Of a DNA stretch of 64,000 nucleotides, positions 31,301-46,244 are shown piece by piece (the first letter of the stretch is position 1; every line of letters starts with the position of its first letter). The notes beneath the pieces are model-generated. The model did no database searches. It had not been told where the DNA came from and saw nothing but the letters and a program-made list of their open reading frames with translations. Both the position numbers and the translations under genes were made by a program. The stretch comes from Pteria penguin (lineage: Eukaryota > Mollusca > Bivalvia > Pterioida > Pteriidae), in contig CM068588.1 in assembly GCA_035048485.1 (NCBI GenBank), positions 28,972,769 through 29,036,768 on the forward strand, written 5' to 3'.

Positions 31301-34300
31301 CATCATGCAGACAATAACAAATACTGCAAGCTTAGTCCACATGGACTCTGGCCAAACTCTAACACAGGCTTGTAATGGCTCACAGCCAGACTTATAAAAC
31401 TTTAAACATTGGAACCAATTTAAGTCTTAAATCTTAAAATGAATCCTTCAAAAGGTGTGAGTCATAGATTATCAAAATAAAGTGTATCATGCATTTAAAT
31501 TTAGAAGTATTTTATGTATACATAATAGCTAAAAAGAAGTTTCATAATCAGTAGACATTCTCTTCTTACTTCAAGATCAATAAACAGGACCTCTTCCGCA
31601 TAAATAATATATAACTAAGATTAAAAATTGAATATCTAAGGACTAAAATTTGGTACTACATTTTAAGCTGACACAAATATGATGTGAATATTTTTAGATT
31701 TCCATTTTAACACATTTGTACCTATTATATAGTCCATATTTATAAATGTTTTTATAAGGTACATATTGTATAATACTATTTGATATCCTGTATCTTTGAC
31801 AGTTTTTTTGATATCTGAATGTATGCTATTATAGATCAACTACCAGTACTTAAAGAAATGTGTAGAGCAAGGGCCAGTAACTCCAATGCAGAAAGAGTGG
31901 AATGAACATATACTGAAAATGGTCCCAGATAAACTCAAAACAACTCCTTCCCTGAAAGCTGTTATTAATGAACTGTTTGATGAAATGAAGGGGGACTACA
32001 CATCCAGCATGAAGAAATCCATGGGTATGTGTTGTTTGATGATAACTTCTGCACCTTGTCAGCAATAATATCGATTTACATACAATAATAATGATACAAA
32101 ATTCAATGAATGCAGATTTTATAGTGTTAAATTCCATTGCTTCACACTGTTTTCATTAGGAATATATGTATATGTAATTGTAAACAGTGTGTAATGAATA
32201 TGGGAAATTTGTCTCAGAATAAAATGAGGAGAAGAATGGGCATGAATCTGAATCTGAAATTTGGATATATTTATCTACATTGTATCTGTGTATAGAAAAC
32301 AAGGTATTTTACAATACTTGACCGTTTATTTCAGTACAACATGTGTTGATAAAACCTCCAGTTAAAGGCTTAGAAAATGATGAGGCTGGACCACCCCCAG
32401 CAGAGCCAAAGTAAGTAGATAAGTATGTAAGCATGAATAGCATATGGTGTTGTTATGAGAATATAACCTTAATGTGTAGCACTAGCATATTGTCCTAGTA
32501 AATCAATGTGGGCTCATTTATATATATATACATATAGATAATTATAATATATTATACTAGCTAGATTTTATATTTTAAGATTCATTGTTCTTGCTAATTG
32601 ATAATGAGTTTACTTTATAAAAAATGGTAGGAGTTTTTTCCATAATTAATTCTTTAGAATGGGATGTTTATAACGTTACTTGTAGATACAAAAATTATAC
32701 GATGAATTTATTCTCAACTAACATGAATAGAAGTCATGATGATTCATTTTTATAAATATTCTTTGATATGTAATAATTCTTTTTGAGTACCTCTTACTAT
32801 GTTTGCAAAGTTTTCTTCAAATTCTGAATTTATATAATTTTGGGGAAAATGTCGCGATAATAATATTTTTCTTTGGAGGGAGTAGAGAACTTCAATTGAG
32901 AAGATGTAGCATGTATAAATTTCTTTAACAAGTTCATAAATGTCACCACCTGTTAACATAAATTTAATATAGTAACACAACTTGGTGTATGGTTTAAACA
33001 TTTGCATTGTAGTTTAACTCACTAAATGTATTTCATTGTTAAACAGTAGAGCCAAGAACAATGTCAGATTTTTACCAGTTTATTGTGAGCATGCTTTTTT
33101 CTTGTTTTACATAGTTTGAAAATGCAAAGTACATTAAGTACAGGAGTGTTTTGGCTCTATTGTAGAATGATTATAATATGTGTTATATGTGAAATCTCAA
33201 ATCAACAGGTATAAAGGTATACTAGTACATGTATTAACATCATTGTGTTTCTTTTTCCCTCTTCTCACAAGGTTTAAGGGTGTAGAACCGTAAGTGCTCA
33301 TTTCTTTCATTTTCATTTCATCATTGTATTATTTCTTTGTTTATAATATCAGTTCCTTAATTACATTGGATCTTCTGAAATATCAAAGTAAATTAATGTC
33401 TCACAAACTTCTTTATACTGCATTTTGTAGATTTCAGTCTCAAAATTAAATAATCTATCAGTTTCATATTTAATGAATATCAAGTTTTTGATTTTCTCGC
33501 TGTTTTCGAAATAAAAAAATGGACCATGTAATAAACATTATTGGTTGTTTAAATCTCAGTCTTTCTAAGACAGTGACTAATGATCACAAATTGTATCGTT
33601 TGAAGAGTGTCTTTTTTATGCAAATAGTATCATACAAATTGCACAATACTAAAAGATTTCTCTTTAGTATTATAAATGACATCAAGGTATATTTCTTTAC
33701 TGTGACATTTACACTTATTTAATACAAAATTTTCTCGTCGTCTCTTTATCATATATTTCCTACACAGTTTCATTTTGCATTGACATTTCCTTGATATTTC
33801 AAGACTTGTACCATACAAGGACATGTAGTTATCTTCCTTTTCTGTCATGAACATTTCACATTCTTTATCATCTTTAATGTGTATCTTTGTTATCTTTTGT
33901 CAGTTTCAAACTGTCTTTTGATTTATTTTCAGAAATATCATTTATTCATATGTGCCTTTATCTTGTCAGATTGCTTTGAAGTAGAAAATATTTATAACAT
34001 ACATCAGTGACTGGTCAGATCAGATTATCTGTTATTGTCCTTTACGGTGTCCTTTATCCCCCTCCCTCCCATTTCAGATGATTTAATATATTGATTCTTT
34101 CATATATTCAAAGTGTTGAGCAGACTTCATTTTGAAGATTTTGAATCAGTTGTAAAAGAAAAATAAAGTAAAGGATTACTAAGAAAAACTTTCTTAATCA
34201 AAGTGTATAAATTTTCCAAATGAAATTAAATTTATAAACATTGAAGTGAAGAATAGGAAAATTTTTTAATTTGTACAGTATTATTCATAAAGTCTTATCC

Positions 34301-36362
34301 TGCCATTACTGTTATCAATACAAGGAAGGTGGTATTACTTAGAAGTATCAATATTGTGAAAACGTTTTGAAAATCAAAAAAGAAATTATACACAAATATT
34401 TGAGAACCATTTGATTGTAATTCTCTTGTGTTTGTTCTCAGTGGACTGGATTATTCTCGGCCATGGCATGACAGTTATGTGGAAAATAAAGACTTCATTA
34501 AGGAGAATCTACACACCTTGCATCCTTCTATGCAGACAGTGCTGAGAATGTGCTCATCTACCCTTGGAAACATGATCCTTGTGGACTGTAGCAACTTCAG
34601 GTATTGTCTCCCTTTACCACCTATATGTATTCTTGGTGTTCTCACTGTGCTTTTTGTGTGATATTATTTTACTCATTATCATTTTGTTTAAGTATTTTTG
34701 AAAACAAAAAAACATTAAGTTGTATAAACACTAAAACAGCAATAACGATTCTTTTCTATATGCATAAATGTTGTAGTACTTGTTCAGTATTATAAGCTTC
34801 ATTCCATTTATTTTTAATTATGATTACTACCAAATTTTCTTCTTTTATGCTTTCTTTCTTTCATCTGCTCTACCTTCTCTCTATCTTCTTTTCTGTGTAT
34901 GATAAATGCAGACCTCTTCCTAGAGATAGTAAAGATAGATTCAAGTAAGTATAATCAGTTTCCACAATGACTTAATACTGTTGTGTTTATATGTAGAAGT
35001 GCATGTATAGATACATGTATCATTCAAAATTTCATACTCCTTGTGTCATATCACATGTTAACTGTTACTTTCTTTTTTACCAAATACCTATAGCTTACAT
35101 GATTCAGGTGAAGGTATTTGATTTCGATCAGAAGGTCCTGAAAGTGTCTGTTTCCTTCAGGAGCCTTATGCTGGACACATTTTAGTAGAATGATATATTT
35201 CTATGACAAAACATCAAATTGTTATTTCTCAGATTATAATAAATAAGGATAATGTGATGAAGGTATATTAATAGATGATGCAGAACTGATATTCTTGAAT
35301 TGTAATGATATTTTACAGAGCTCAGGGGCCTGTTGAATTTGAATCTTTCAAAAATACGGTTATTTTGGATTTGGAAAAAGCAGAGGACAGACTCAATCAC
35401 AGCTGGTTTCCAGGAATTATCAATGTATTTGCTGATAAAAACACATTTGTGGGACCAAGAGCAGATAAGCTAGACTCCTTCTATAACAGTGTGACCACTT
35501 TGATCTCAAATCAGGTATGTTGAGATACTATTAAGAGTTCAGAAATACAAAATAATATGTATACAGCACTTTGCTTTTGAAGTGGAAGTTACCGAAAATA
35601 CAATGAAAAATTGAACATTATCTGTGAAATTGACATTTGTACTCCAAAATCAATAAAAGATATTTATTGTATTGTTTATATGGATTTATTAACAACTTGC
35701 TCATTTGTTGCATTTTCAGCTGAAAGATCTGTTGGTGCGAACAATTGAAGCTTATGTGTCTCTTTTTGATCCTAATGATAAATCTAAACTTCCCCTGATG
35801 AAAATGGAGCTCACATTTGATGACGAGAAGATGCAGTTTTATCCCCCAAAGGAGGACTTGGAAGAAACAGTACTGTTTGTAGTCAGTCAAATATGTAAGA
35901 CTATGCAACAAGTGCCAACTGTGCAGTCATGGTTAGCAGGGGGAAGTACTGTGAATCATACAGATGTAACTCTGGCTGATCATATTGTGAAAGCTGCCAT
36001 AGACACTTTGAAAGAGGCTGTCAAGAGGGAGTTTGAAGCACCAACCAATCACCTGGAATCCTTCAGTATGTAACAACACTTAAAGTCAATCATAAAATTT
36101 CTTAACCAAAAGCAAAGAATTACATTCCATGTCTTTAATGACATCATTACTAAATTCCTTTGATTACATAATTTAAGTGCTAGCTGTGACTAATTGGAAA
36201 AGAATAATTTAATGGTAAAATCATCATATGGAGAAGCAGATTTATGTATCATACTATTCTATACTTACAGTTCAAAGATACGACTATATAGTAAATGGAG
36301 AAGCATTAAAAGAAATCCATGAGTATGTGAAAGAAGAACACACCTTTGCTGAGTACCAAACA
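28358..36362 (+). CDS. DNAH7: Dynein heavy chain N-terminal tail (exons 1-10)
   Basis: Residues 1-488. The start ATG is the first codon after an acceptor: [20 protein letters not shown], a low-complexity Asn/Gly region, then the conserved [10 protein letters not shown] and [13 protein letters not shown]. Later exons carry [40 protein letters not shown] and [20 protein letters not shown], typical of DNAH7-class tails. Two exons are tiny, 18 nt (33272-33289) and 33 nt (34912-34944), both phase-symmetric. The tail binds intermediate/light chains and the doublet microtubule. Confidence 0.88.
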
Positions 36363-36637
36363 GTAAGGAATTGTTACATAAGATTTGAGTGTATACATGT
36401 TTATTTATGTATAACATACACTTAGGTAAACATATGACACAGAAGATAAACTTATAGTGTACAAGGAAGGCACTTCAGATAAACATTAACATACCAATAA
36501 AATGGATTTGCACCATACGTGAAGGATACTTACATTGCTTTTCACTTTTTAATATGAATTATTGTCAATTATCAATTTTGTTTATTATTATTATGATTAT
36601 TTTTATCATTTTTATTATTATTATTATTATTATTATG

Positions 36638-36683
<46 letters not shown>

Positions 36684-39600
36684 TTATCATTTTTATCATT
36701 ATTTTTTGCAGCAAATTGATAAATATCGTAATCTGGCAAGTGAGATAATGGGACTGCCAAGTATTGAGCACTTTGACATGATACGATTAGATTGTGAGGA
36801 TTTAAAGCGAGGTTTAGCTGAAGCCTCTAGAGGGTTAGCTGAGGAACTCCTCAGGAAGGTCTCAGATGACCATCGAACTGAAAATGCAAGGTAACCAATC
36901 TATTCGTAAATGTCACTTTGATGAATCAGCAGATAACTTATATTGTTCGTTTTGCATATTCCTTAATATTTCTTTCTATCAAAGAACAACATTTTGAAAA
37001 TATTGAATTGACCAATGTAATCGATCTAATTGTATGTTATCCTTGAACAGCATCTGTGAAGAATTCCAAACCATCAAAGACCGTGCACTAAAGGTCCCAG
37101 AAACCAGTGAAGAGCTTATGGACATGATGACTTTTACCCAAGAGGCTCGCACAAATGGCATGATCAAGTTAAACAGTCGTATAATGGAGTCCAAAAATCG
37201 TCTTGCCTATCTGATTGATGTGTATATGTTCACTCAGGAAGATATTCAAATGAACAGTGATGTACTTACATGGCCCAAGAGAATTCACCCTGTCTTTGAT
37301 GCCAATGATGAAGTATGCTTTAATATTAATATTTAATGGATTAATTGTCTTTATCATTTAATTGCTAAAGTTTCTTTTTCAAAAAGATATGACCATTCTT
37401 ATAGATTTTTATTTCCATACAGCATTTCATAAGTTTACATATTTTTCAGTTGATAGAAAAATCCAAGCAGTCTGGTGAGAAACAACTACTTGAGAAGAGA
37501 GAGAAGGTGATGTTAGAGCTCGAGAAATTGCGTCAACGTGTAGATGAGTTTAATGATTATGGAGAATTAGATATGATGCAACAATATGTCATGGATGTTC
37601 GAGCAGTACAGAAACGTCTGACCGATGCTCAAGAACAAATCTCTTTCATCAACAAGGAAGAATTGCTGTATAAGTATCCTGTCAGTACATACCCTGATGT
37701 GGACGAGATAGGAGCTGCTGTTGATCCTTTCCAGCGTCTTTTCAACATCGTACTCAAATGGCAGAAAGCAGAGAAAAAATGGATGGATGGTGCTTTCTTG
37801 GAACTGGATGCAGAAGGTGTAGAAGGTGAGGTGGATGAATACAACAGAGAAATATACAAAATCCAGAAAGTTTTCAACACACGTGTGAAAAAACTCCAGA
37901 TGGAGGTTGATGAAAGAAATAGGGAAAGGAAGAAACGAAGACGATACGCTGAAGAAAGTGGTGGAGAAATAGCAGATGAGGACAAGGACGAGGTGCTTCA
38001 TATACCACAAGCTGTGAACATCACTAACAGTGTACAGGATAGCATGAGGGATTTCAAGGTGCGTTATCTCCATACAACAAAATATATCTCCTTGATCTAT
38101 AATTTTTTTTTCAATGACAGTTTTCTCAAACTACTCATTTTAGTATGAAAACTGTAATTTCTATAACACTGCACAGAACGAATATCAGGAAAATGTTTTT
38201 AAAGTGTGTGAAGTATCAATTGTTTACATATACTTAATTTAGGACAATATCCCTGTTATTGGCGTTATGTGTAACAAAGGTATGCGAGCTCGTCATTGGA
38301 AGAAAATGTCTGACCTCATGGGCTTTGATATCACACCAGACTCTGGCACAACTCTGCGTAAAGTCCTCAAACTGGACATTGGACCCCACATGGAAATGTT
38401 TGAGGGTATTAGTGCTGCAGCATCTAAGGTAAGATCATACCTAACTGAAGGATTATTATGCCACAAAATATTATACTGACATATATAATGTGGATATATA
38501 ATAATAAATGTAATATTGCAAAAGTTTCAAACAAAATTGGAAAATGTAATCATTACCAACATTAGCATGGAAATTCAGTCTCTTTGTGTAAAATTTAGTT
38601 AATTTATGTCACTGAAACATACTGTTTATGTGTTCAGGAATTCTCCCTGGAGAAGGCAATGAACAAGATGATGGAGGATTGGGACACAATCAACTTCAAC
38701 TTGATCCAGTACAGAGACAGTGGCATCAATATCCTGTCCTCTGTAGATGATATACAGACCACACTAGATGACCAGATTGTCAAAACTCAGACAATGAGAG
38801 GTTCACCATTCATCAAACCATTTGAGAAAGAAATTAAGGTAGGGATAGATAACACCTACTGTAAAACTCAGTTATAAAAGGTTTCAGAGGACCTCTTCTC
38901 TTTTTCTTGGTTTTTTTTCAAATAAGCTTCTTATGTGATATATCTTACAATATTGCACCATAGCTCAGTTTGATCGACTTAGAGTAAAGTGCTTCAGAGT
39001 TTAAATTCAAGTGGCTTTTCAGTACCATGTGTTTTAGATGAGACTGTAAAATACGTGGTTATGGGAAATGTTTGTCAGTAAAAGATCCCTTACTTCTACA
39101 GGAGGACTCATGACATAGTTGGAAATTTCTTTGCAGTGCATCAGGAAAATGCACCCACTGAGAAGTGGAGAATTCTTGGTGTGATGTAAAATAGTAAACG
39201 AACAAATCATGAAAGTATTTATATAGTAATACATATTTTTACAGAGAAGGTCATAAAGTGTGGTAAAGCTGATTTTGTCATATGCCTTCATCTGTTTTCC
39301 CTTTAAACATACACTATTATCTGCCCTTAGGAATGGGAAGAACGTTTGATACGTATCCAAGATACCATAGATGAGTGGTTAAAAGTCCAGTCACAGTGGC
39401 TCTATCTGGAACCCATTTTCTCCTCAGAAGATATCATGCAACAAATGCCAGAGGAGGGCAGGCTCTTCCTGATTGTTGACAAAAACTGGAAGGAAATCAT
39501 GCGGCATACAACAAAAGACCCCAAGGTCAGTTCAGCCTTTTTGTATGTGAATGTACTAATCATGTGAAATTTTATCTATATTGTAAGTATGAAATAATTG

Positions 39601-42600
39601 ATAATGTATGATAAAAACATTCTATTCAGGAGTTTACTTCAGAAAAAGATTGTTTTATAGGACATATGTATAAAATTCTAGGAATTCTGTAACAGAATTC
39701 TCATTAATGTATTGTGCTTTTTATTTAAAGGTGCTTTCGGCAACAAGCTTATCAGGTCTTTTGGAAAAGCTACAGGACAGCAATGGTCTGCTTGACAAAA
39801 TCATGAAGGGTCTAAATGCTTATCTGGAAAAGAAGCGTTTGTTTTTCCCTCGCTTTTTCTTCCTTTCCAATGATGAAATGTTAGAAATATTGTCAGAAAC
39901 TAAGGATCCCTTACGTGTGCAGCCCCATTTGAAGAAGTGCTTTGAGGGTATTGCTAAACTGGAGTTCGACAGCAAGCTAGACATCCATGCTATGTTTAGT
40001 AGTGAAGGAGAGAGAGTGAAAATGTCCAACAGCATCTCCACATCAGAGGCCAGGGGAGCTGTCGAGAAATGGTTGCTTCAAGTTCAGGATGTCATGTTGA
40101 TGTCAGTAAAGGATGTCTGTGCCAAGTCTATGGAGGTAATGTTTCATTTCTTCATTTATAGTGTTATATCATTTACAAAATATTTGTCCAGTGCGTAGGA
40201 TGTAAGGGCAAAGCTCTTGTTAATAATAATCCTTAGATGACCATTGTCAGGATGCACTAACATTTGAACCACATATTCTTAAGGGAAAAATTCTGGACAG
40301 CAAATACAGTTACTTCGGAAATTTGATTTATTCTTGTGCATCTGTATGTACAGTCTTACATCATTAAATGCATTCAGACTTGTTTTATGTAAGTCAGAAT
40401 AAAAACAAGAAGTTTGATAATGTGTAAACAACTATCTCACAATGCTCTTTCTTAATCTATTATTCCTTTAAGGTTGTCATTACTTACCTACTGAAAGTCA
40501 TCATACTTTGTAATTTCTACAGTATATTTTTCACTCTATTTAGCCTCCATGTAACTGTAGAGTACGTACTCTTGGACACAAACTCCCACCTGCACAGAAT
40601 CGTTTTATTTATAATGTGTTAACTTGTTTTACAACATACCGGTATACAGTAATGGTCGTAATGTTGTACATTCACAAGTCCAGCATGAGTTATAATTGTT
40701 TGTATGGTTATTTATGATTGTTTGTGAAATGTGATTGTGACAACTGTTTTAATATATCAGGATTGTATGTGTAACATCAAAATATTTGCTTGAAGTTCAG
40801 CTTTTGCAAAAAGAGCAGAAACCAAAAGATGTTTTAATCATAAAAATACAATTGGCATGCAATATGGCAGCATTTTTTCCTATTTGAAACTACAAAATAT
40901 GCACCTTGATTCAGTTTGTTGCAAATTATTTTAAAAGAGGATTTAGTTTCTTTCTTGCTAAAATCATCATATCAGAATGAACAAGATATTTTATGCACCG
41001 ATCATTTGACAGGTCTCATTAAGTTATGGTGATGTCTATCCATCCATCTGCAACACCTTTGTGTGACCCATATTTTCTACACGAGTTATTAGATTAACTT
41101 AATGGTAAAATTTATCCTCATGGAAAAGCAGTGTCATGACCATGAGTCAAGATCATCACTCCAAGGTCAACGTTACTGTGGATTTTGGTGAAGGTTTTGG
41201 TTTCACCGATAAATTTTTTATGCCTGGTCTCAAAAAGTTTATACTTGATATAAATGTTTCTGATGGCAAGGCAGTATGTCAAGACTTTGAGCCAAAGTTA
41301 CATCTCCATTTTCAAGGTCACTGTTAGCTTTGGTGAATGTTTTGCCATACCATAAATTCTATACGCCTTATCCTAGACAGTTTATACTTGGTATAAATAT
41401 TTTCTTGGGGGAAGGCGGTATGTCATAACTTTGAATCAAGGTCAAAGCTCAAAGGTGAAGGTCACTGAAATTTGAAGATTTGAAGAAATTGAAGGGCAAG
41501 GTTACATCCAAGGTCAAGGTACATGTAACACATTTAGTGTCAGCTATAAGGCAGAAGACATGTTTAATTCCTCTCTTGAAATTAGGCAATTAGCATAATT
41601 TGCAACATAGGCATATGCTTGTTTTTCAACGTAAAAACATATTTTTAAAACAATGGGATAAGTTAATGCCTTATTATTCAATGATATACCATAAGAATGT
41701 GGAAAATTACTTTCTTTATATACTTTCTATAGAAAGCAAATGTAACATGTGGAATGTATCTTTACAGGCCTATTCCATTGAACCTCGTATCGAATGGGTA
41801 AGAGACTGGCCAGGCCAGATTGTTCTCTGTGTATCCCAGGCTTACTGGACTAAAGAGGTCCATGAAGCTATCCGTACTGGTCCACAAGGACTCAAAGACT
41901 ATGTTGAGAGTTTGAATGCTCAAATTCAGGATATTGTAGTACTGGTTAGAGGAAAACTGCCCAAGCAGACTCGTACCACATTAGGAGCTTTAGTTGTACT
42001 GGACGTACATGCCAGAGATGTGGTGGTGGAAATGGCAAAGAAAGGTGTCTCAAGTGAAAATGACTTCTCATGGTTATCACAACTTCGATATTATTGGGAG
42101 AATGATACGATGGTGGTTAGAATGACCAATGCCACAGTAAACTATGCATATGAATACTTGGGTAACACCCCACGATTGGTCATCACACCTTTGACTGACA
42201 GGTGTTATCGAACACTGATTGGTGCATTCCATCTGAATTTGAATGGTGCACCAGAGGGTCCAGCTGGTACAGGAAAAACAGAAACTGTCAAGGATTTAGC
42301 CAAGGCATTAGCTGTGCAGTGTGTGGTGTTTAACTGTTCAGATGGTCTGGATTACTTGGCCATGGGAAAGGTAATGTTTTCTTCTTATTTAAGGTTAATC
42401 TCAGTTACTCAAATTTTTTCATACAAAAAGCATAAGTGAGAATATGAAAGCTGAAAACATAAAGAAATATATGTATTTGAAATTCAACCAAGAAAATCAT
42501 TGCTTTGGGGTTTTTTTTTCAGTTTTTCAAAGGTCTAGCATCAGCAGGAGCCTGGGCATGTTTTGATGAGTTCAACAGAATTGACTTGGAGGTGTTGTCT

Positions 42601-45600
42601 GTCATTGCTCAGCAAGTATGTACTAATTTGTTAAATCATCTTTATAAGATTCAAATGTAATAGTTCAAGCAGTTAAAACTTCATGTCTACAAAGTAAAAT
42701 TTCATCATATTTTTCAGTTATTGAATTGTATAAGAAAACTTGTGTTTTCAGATTTTATGCATTATCCGTGCTGTACAAGCCAAGTTAGATGTCTTTGTGT
42801 TTGAGGGAACAGAACTTGGACTCAATCCTAACTGTTACGTTAACATCACCATGAACCCTGGTTATGCTGGTCGATCCGAACTCCCTGACAATCTGAAAGT
42901 TCTGTTCAGGACAGTTGCCATGATGGTACCAGACTATGCCATGATTGCTGAGATCTCCCTCTACTCTTTTGGCTTCCAGAATGCTAAGCCATTATCTGTT
43001 AAAATTGTAACAGTATACAGGTTGTGTTCTGAGCAGTTGTCGTCACAGTTTCATTATGATTATGGGATGAGAGCTGTGAAAGCTGTATTGTCAGCTGCTG
43101 GAAACCTGAAACTGAAATTTCCGAATGAAAATGAAGACATTTTGGTAAGTAATTATAGAAGCATGCTTAAGTTGAAAAGGCTTACCAGTAAATGTGTCAA
43201 ACATATAAAGAGGAAATCCACACTCTTGGATGTAGAATATATTTTCTTAAGATTGATTTTAAAGATTAATTTAAAACAAAGTCAAATTTTATCATTATTA
43301 TGACATACTTATTTATACAAAAATCAAAAGCTGAATTCTGAATCAATTTTGGACATTTTTTTCTTTCAGCTTTTAAGATCTATCATTGATGTCAACTTAC
43401 CCAAGTTTTTGTCACATGACATACCACTGTTCAATGGTATTACCTCTGATCTTTTCCCTGGAGTCACTTTACCCCAGGCTGACTACAAAGTATTTTTGGA
43501 TGCCATGGAGAGAGTTGCCAAAAAGAAAAATCTTCAGTTTGTTGACTTCTTCCAGGAAAAGATAATCCAGACCTATGAAATGATGATTGTGAGACACGGG
43601 TAAAAACTTATATTTCATAAAATGTTAACCCACATTGAGTATGAAGTTTCAAGTTATCATTTCGAAAATATGGCTCCAGTCTTTTCCATCCTTTAATAGT
43701 ATGTTAGTTTTGTTGTATAACATTCTTTGAATTCATTTGATTTTGTTAAGTTTAAACAGTATTCATAAATCAGTGATACTGAAAATAGTATCTTAAATTT
43801 GAAACAAGTGTAATGCTTATAATAATCTGTGTATATTAATTGCATTTAAGTTGCAGGGAAACTTATGCCATTAAAAATTTCTATTTCGCATTTTTTTACT
43901 CTAGTTTCATGTTGGTTGGTGAACCCTTTGGATGTAAAACTATGGTAATTGAAACCCTATCTGAGGGTATGACCATCTTAAATGAGGAGGGCCATGATGA
44001 AGAATTTGAAAAAGTGTATTTCCGTATCATTAATCCCAAGTCCATTACTATGGGCCAGTTATTTGGACAGTTTGACCCTGTGTCCCATGAATGGACAGAT
44101 GGTATTGTGGCAAACACTTTCAGAGAGTTTGCTTCTACTGATACTCCGGACAGGAAGTGGGTTGTGTTTGATGGCCCAATTGATGCTTTGTGGATTGAGA
44201 ACATGAATACAGTGTTAGATGACAACAAGAAACTATGTCTAATGAGTGGTGAAATCATCCAGATGTCAAATACCATGAGTTTGATCTTTGAGACCATGGA
44301 TCTGTCACAGGCTTCTGTAAGTCAGTTTGTCACTGAGCTTTCCTTTTTGATAATTGATGAACTTCTTACTGTTTCTTTACTCAATCGATAGAGTTAAAAC
44401 TCTTTGAAATTAAAATAACTTGTTACTGTTATACTTTATCATTTCTTGATTTCTGATTTCCATTTCTTGATTTCTGATTTTCGGAACTTGTAAATTGCTT
44501 TTCTTTCATTAAAATCTTTCTGTCCTTACAGCCAGCTACAGTTAGCAGATGCGGCATGATTTACCTTGAGCCTACAACACTTGGGTGGCGACCAATTGTA
44601 AAATCATGGATAGAACAATTCGGAGAGGTAATGGAAAGAGAAGCTGCAGATTTGGTACACGAGATGTTTGAATGGCTAGTAGATCCATGTTTAGACTTTG
44701 TCAGGAAAAACACAAAAGTGAGTACAGAAAGAGGCAATTCTTTTTCTTTTATTATCTTTCAGCTTCACCAAAAATTTATTTTTTTTTAATCTTTTTAAAG
44801 ATGTTTCATCAGTATTTTTCACTTGCTTACAATTTACAAAGTAGTTTTGGTCTTTGTTTTAGAATTGAAAATTGATTAAATATTCAAATTTGGTAAATGA
44901 GAAAGGTCACCTTTGAACAAATATTCTCTATCATTTCTTCAGGAATACCTTCAGTCTAAACAGGCCAACCAAGTGAGGTCACTTATGTACATGGTAGATA
45001 TGTTGATGACTGAAGCACTGGGCAAAGATGATGCAGGAGAAAACAAACACATTCGTAATTGGGTCACTGTAAGTATATTGGACATTGATTTGCATTTGAT
45101 GCTTGACTTTTAACATAATTGATCTATAACAGTATTATTTCAAAAAGGTTCTGTTTTGAATAGGATGATGAGTGAAAAATTGACATGTTAATCTTTATAA
45201 AGAAAGCTTTATTTTCTATCTCTGAGGGCAATATAGGACCCGTAGGAACTATGGATTCAACACCTTCCTCCACTTTTTTGGGCAACCATGTTACCAAACT
45301 TTTGAAATGCTTCCATTGGTCCTGATATATGTGCCACAGAGTCAGTGTCACAAACACTTAGTTTATGTTTAAAGCTTAGTTTTATGTTGAAATTGAATTG
45401 ACATACCAAGTAAATTTAGTCCATGGAATTTTCGGACAATATATTTAATATATGGTACATATTTGTTTTCAGTGTGTGATTTTATTTTCAATACCATGGA
45501 CTGTTGCTGCTGTCGTAGATAATGATGGACGTGCCAAGTTTGATACCTTTTACAAAGATTTAATCGGTGGGAAAATTGAAGAATCACCTATTCCTAAAGC

Positions 45601-46161
45601 TGTTGGCAAATTTGATACACCTATGCCACCAGAGATGAGCTGCTATGACTGCTACTTTGAGGTTAGCAATGTTGATACATATATTGAAAAATGAAGTAAA
45701 TAATTGATATTTTGTAGCTGTAAAGACGTGGAAAATTAAATTTGAACACTTTTTAGATGCTTAAGTGAATAAAAATGTATTATATGTTCCATGACTGTCA
45801 ATCTGGGACTGTGTATAATTCTATTTAATTGCTAGTCTTGAGACACTTATAGTACTTTTTTCCTATTGTCTATGTTTTTTTGTCCATCTAACACACCCAA
45901 GTTTTGATCATCTTTGTTCTTTGTAAGCATTACATGTGTTCCTAGAATTTCGACACCACCCACTGACTCCTCTTACACTCTTTATAGAGGTCAGGGGTTG
46001 TGTCATTACCCTCTGCATGTGTTTCTTGGAATGGAAGAGTCTAATATTTGTCCTTTTTTTATTTTGCTTTTTTTGCAGAATATTTCATGAATATTAGTTT
46101 CAAGGAATTAGATAAAGATATGTCATATATATTATGTATATACAGGAAATATGCAAACAGT

Positions 46162-46244
<83 letters not shown>

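Noticed and set aside
35117..35185. Extra dynein exon ([10 protein letters not shown]... or SLMLDTF)
   Set aside because: Joining from exon 34600 gives an in-frame TGA for the first option. The second leaves phase 2 into a TAA with the next exon. Direct joining to 35319 or via 34912 gives the expected family sequence.
36554..36771. Poly-Ile, poly-Tyr or poly-Asn proteins
   Set aside because: They are frames of the TTA microsatellite.
37567..38073. 168-residue minus-strand open frame
   Set aside because: It lies fully antisense to the conserved 609-nt dynein exon. Its composition mirrors the sense coding bias.
41136..41327. Small protein-coding gene in a dynein intron
   Set aside because: It has no domain and is composed of repeated aaggtca phrases shared with the dispersed repeat at 16150.
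43149..43303. Extended dynein open frame past exon 42752-43144
   Set aside because: It is intron read-through. The GTAAGT at 43145 and the acceptor at 43369 rejoin DIL to LLRSIIDVN as expected.
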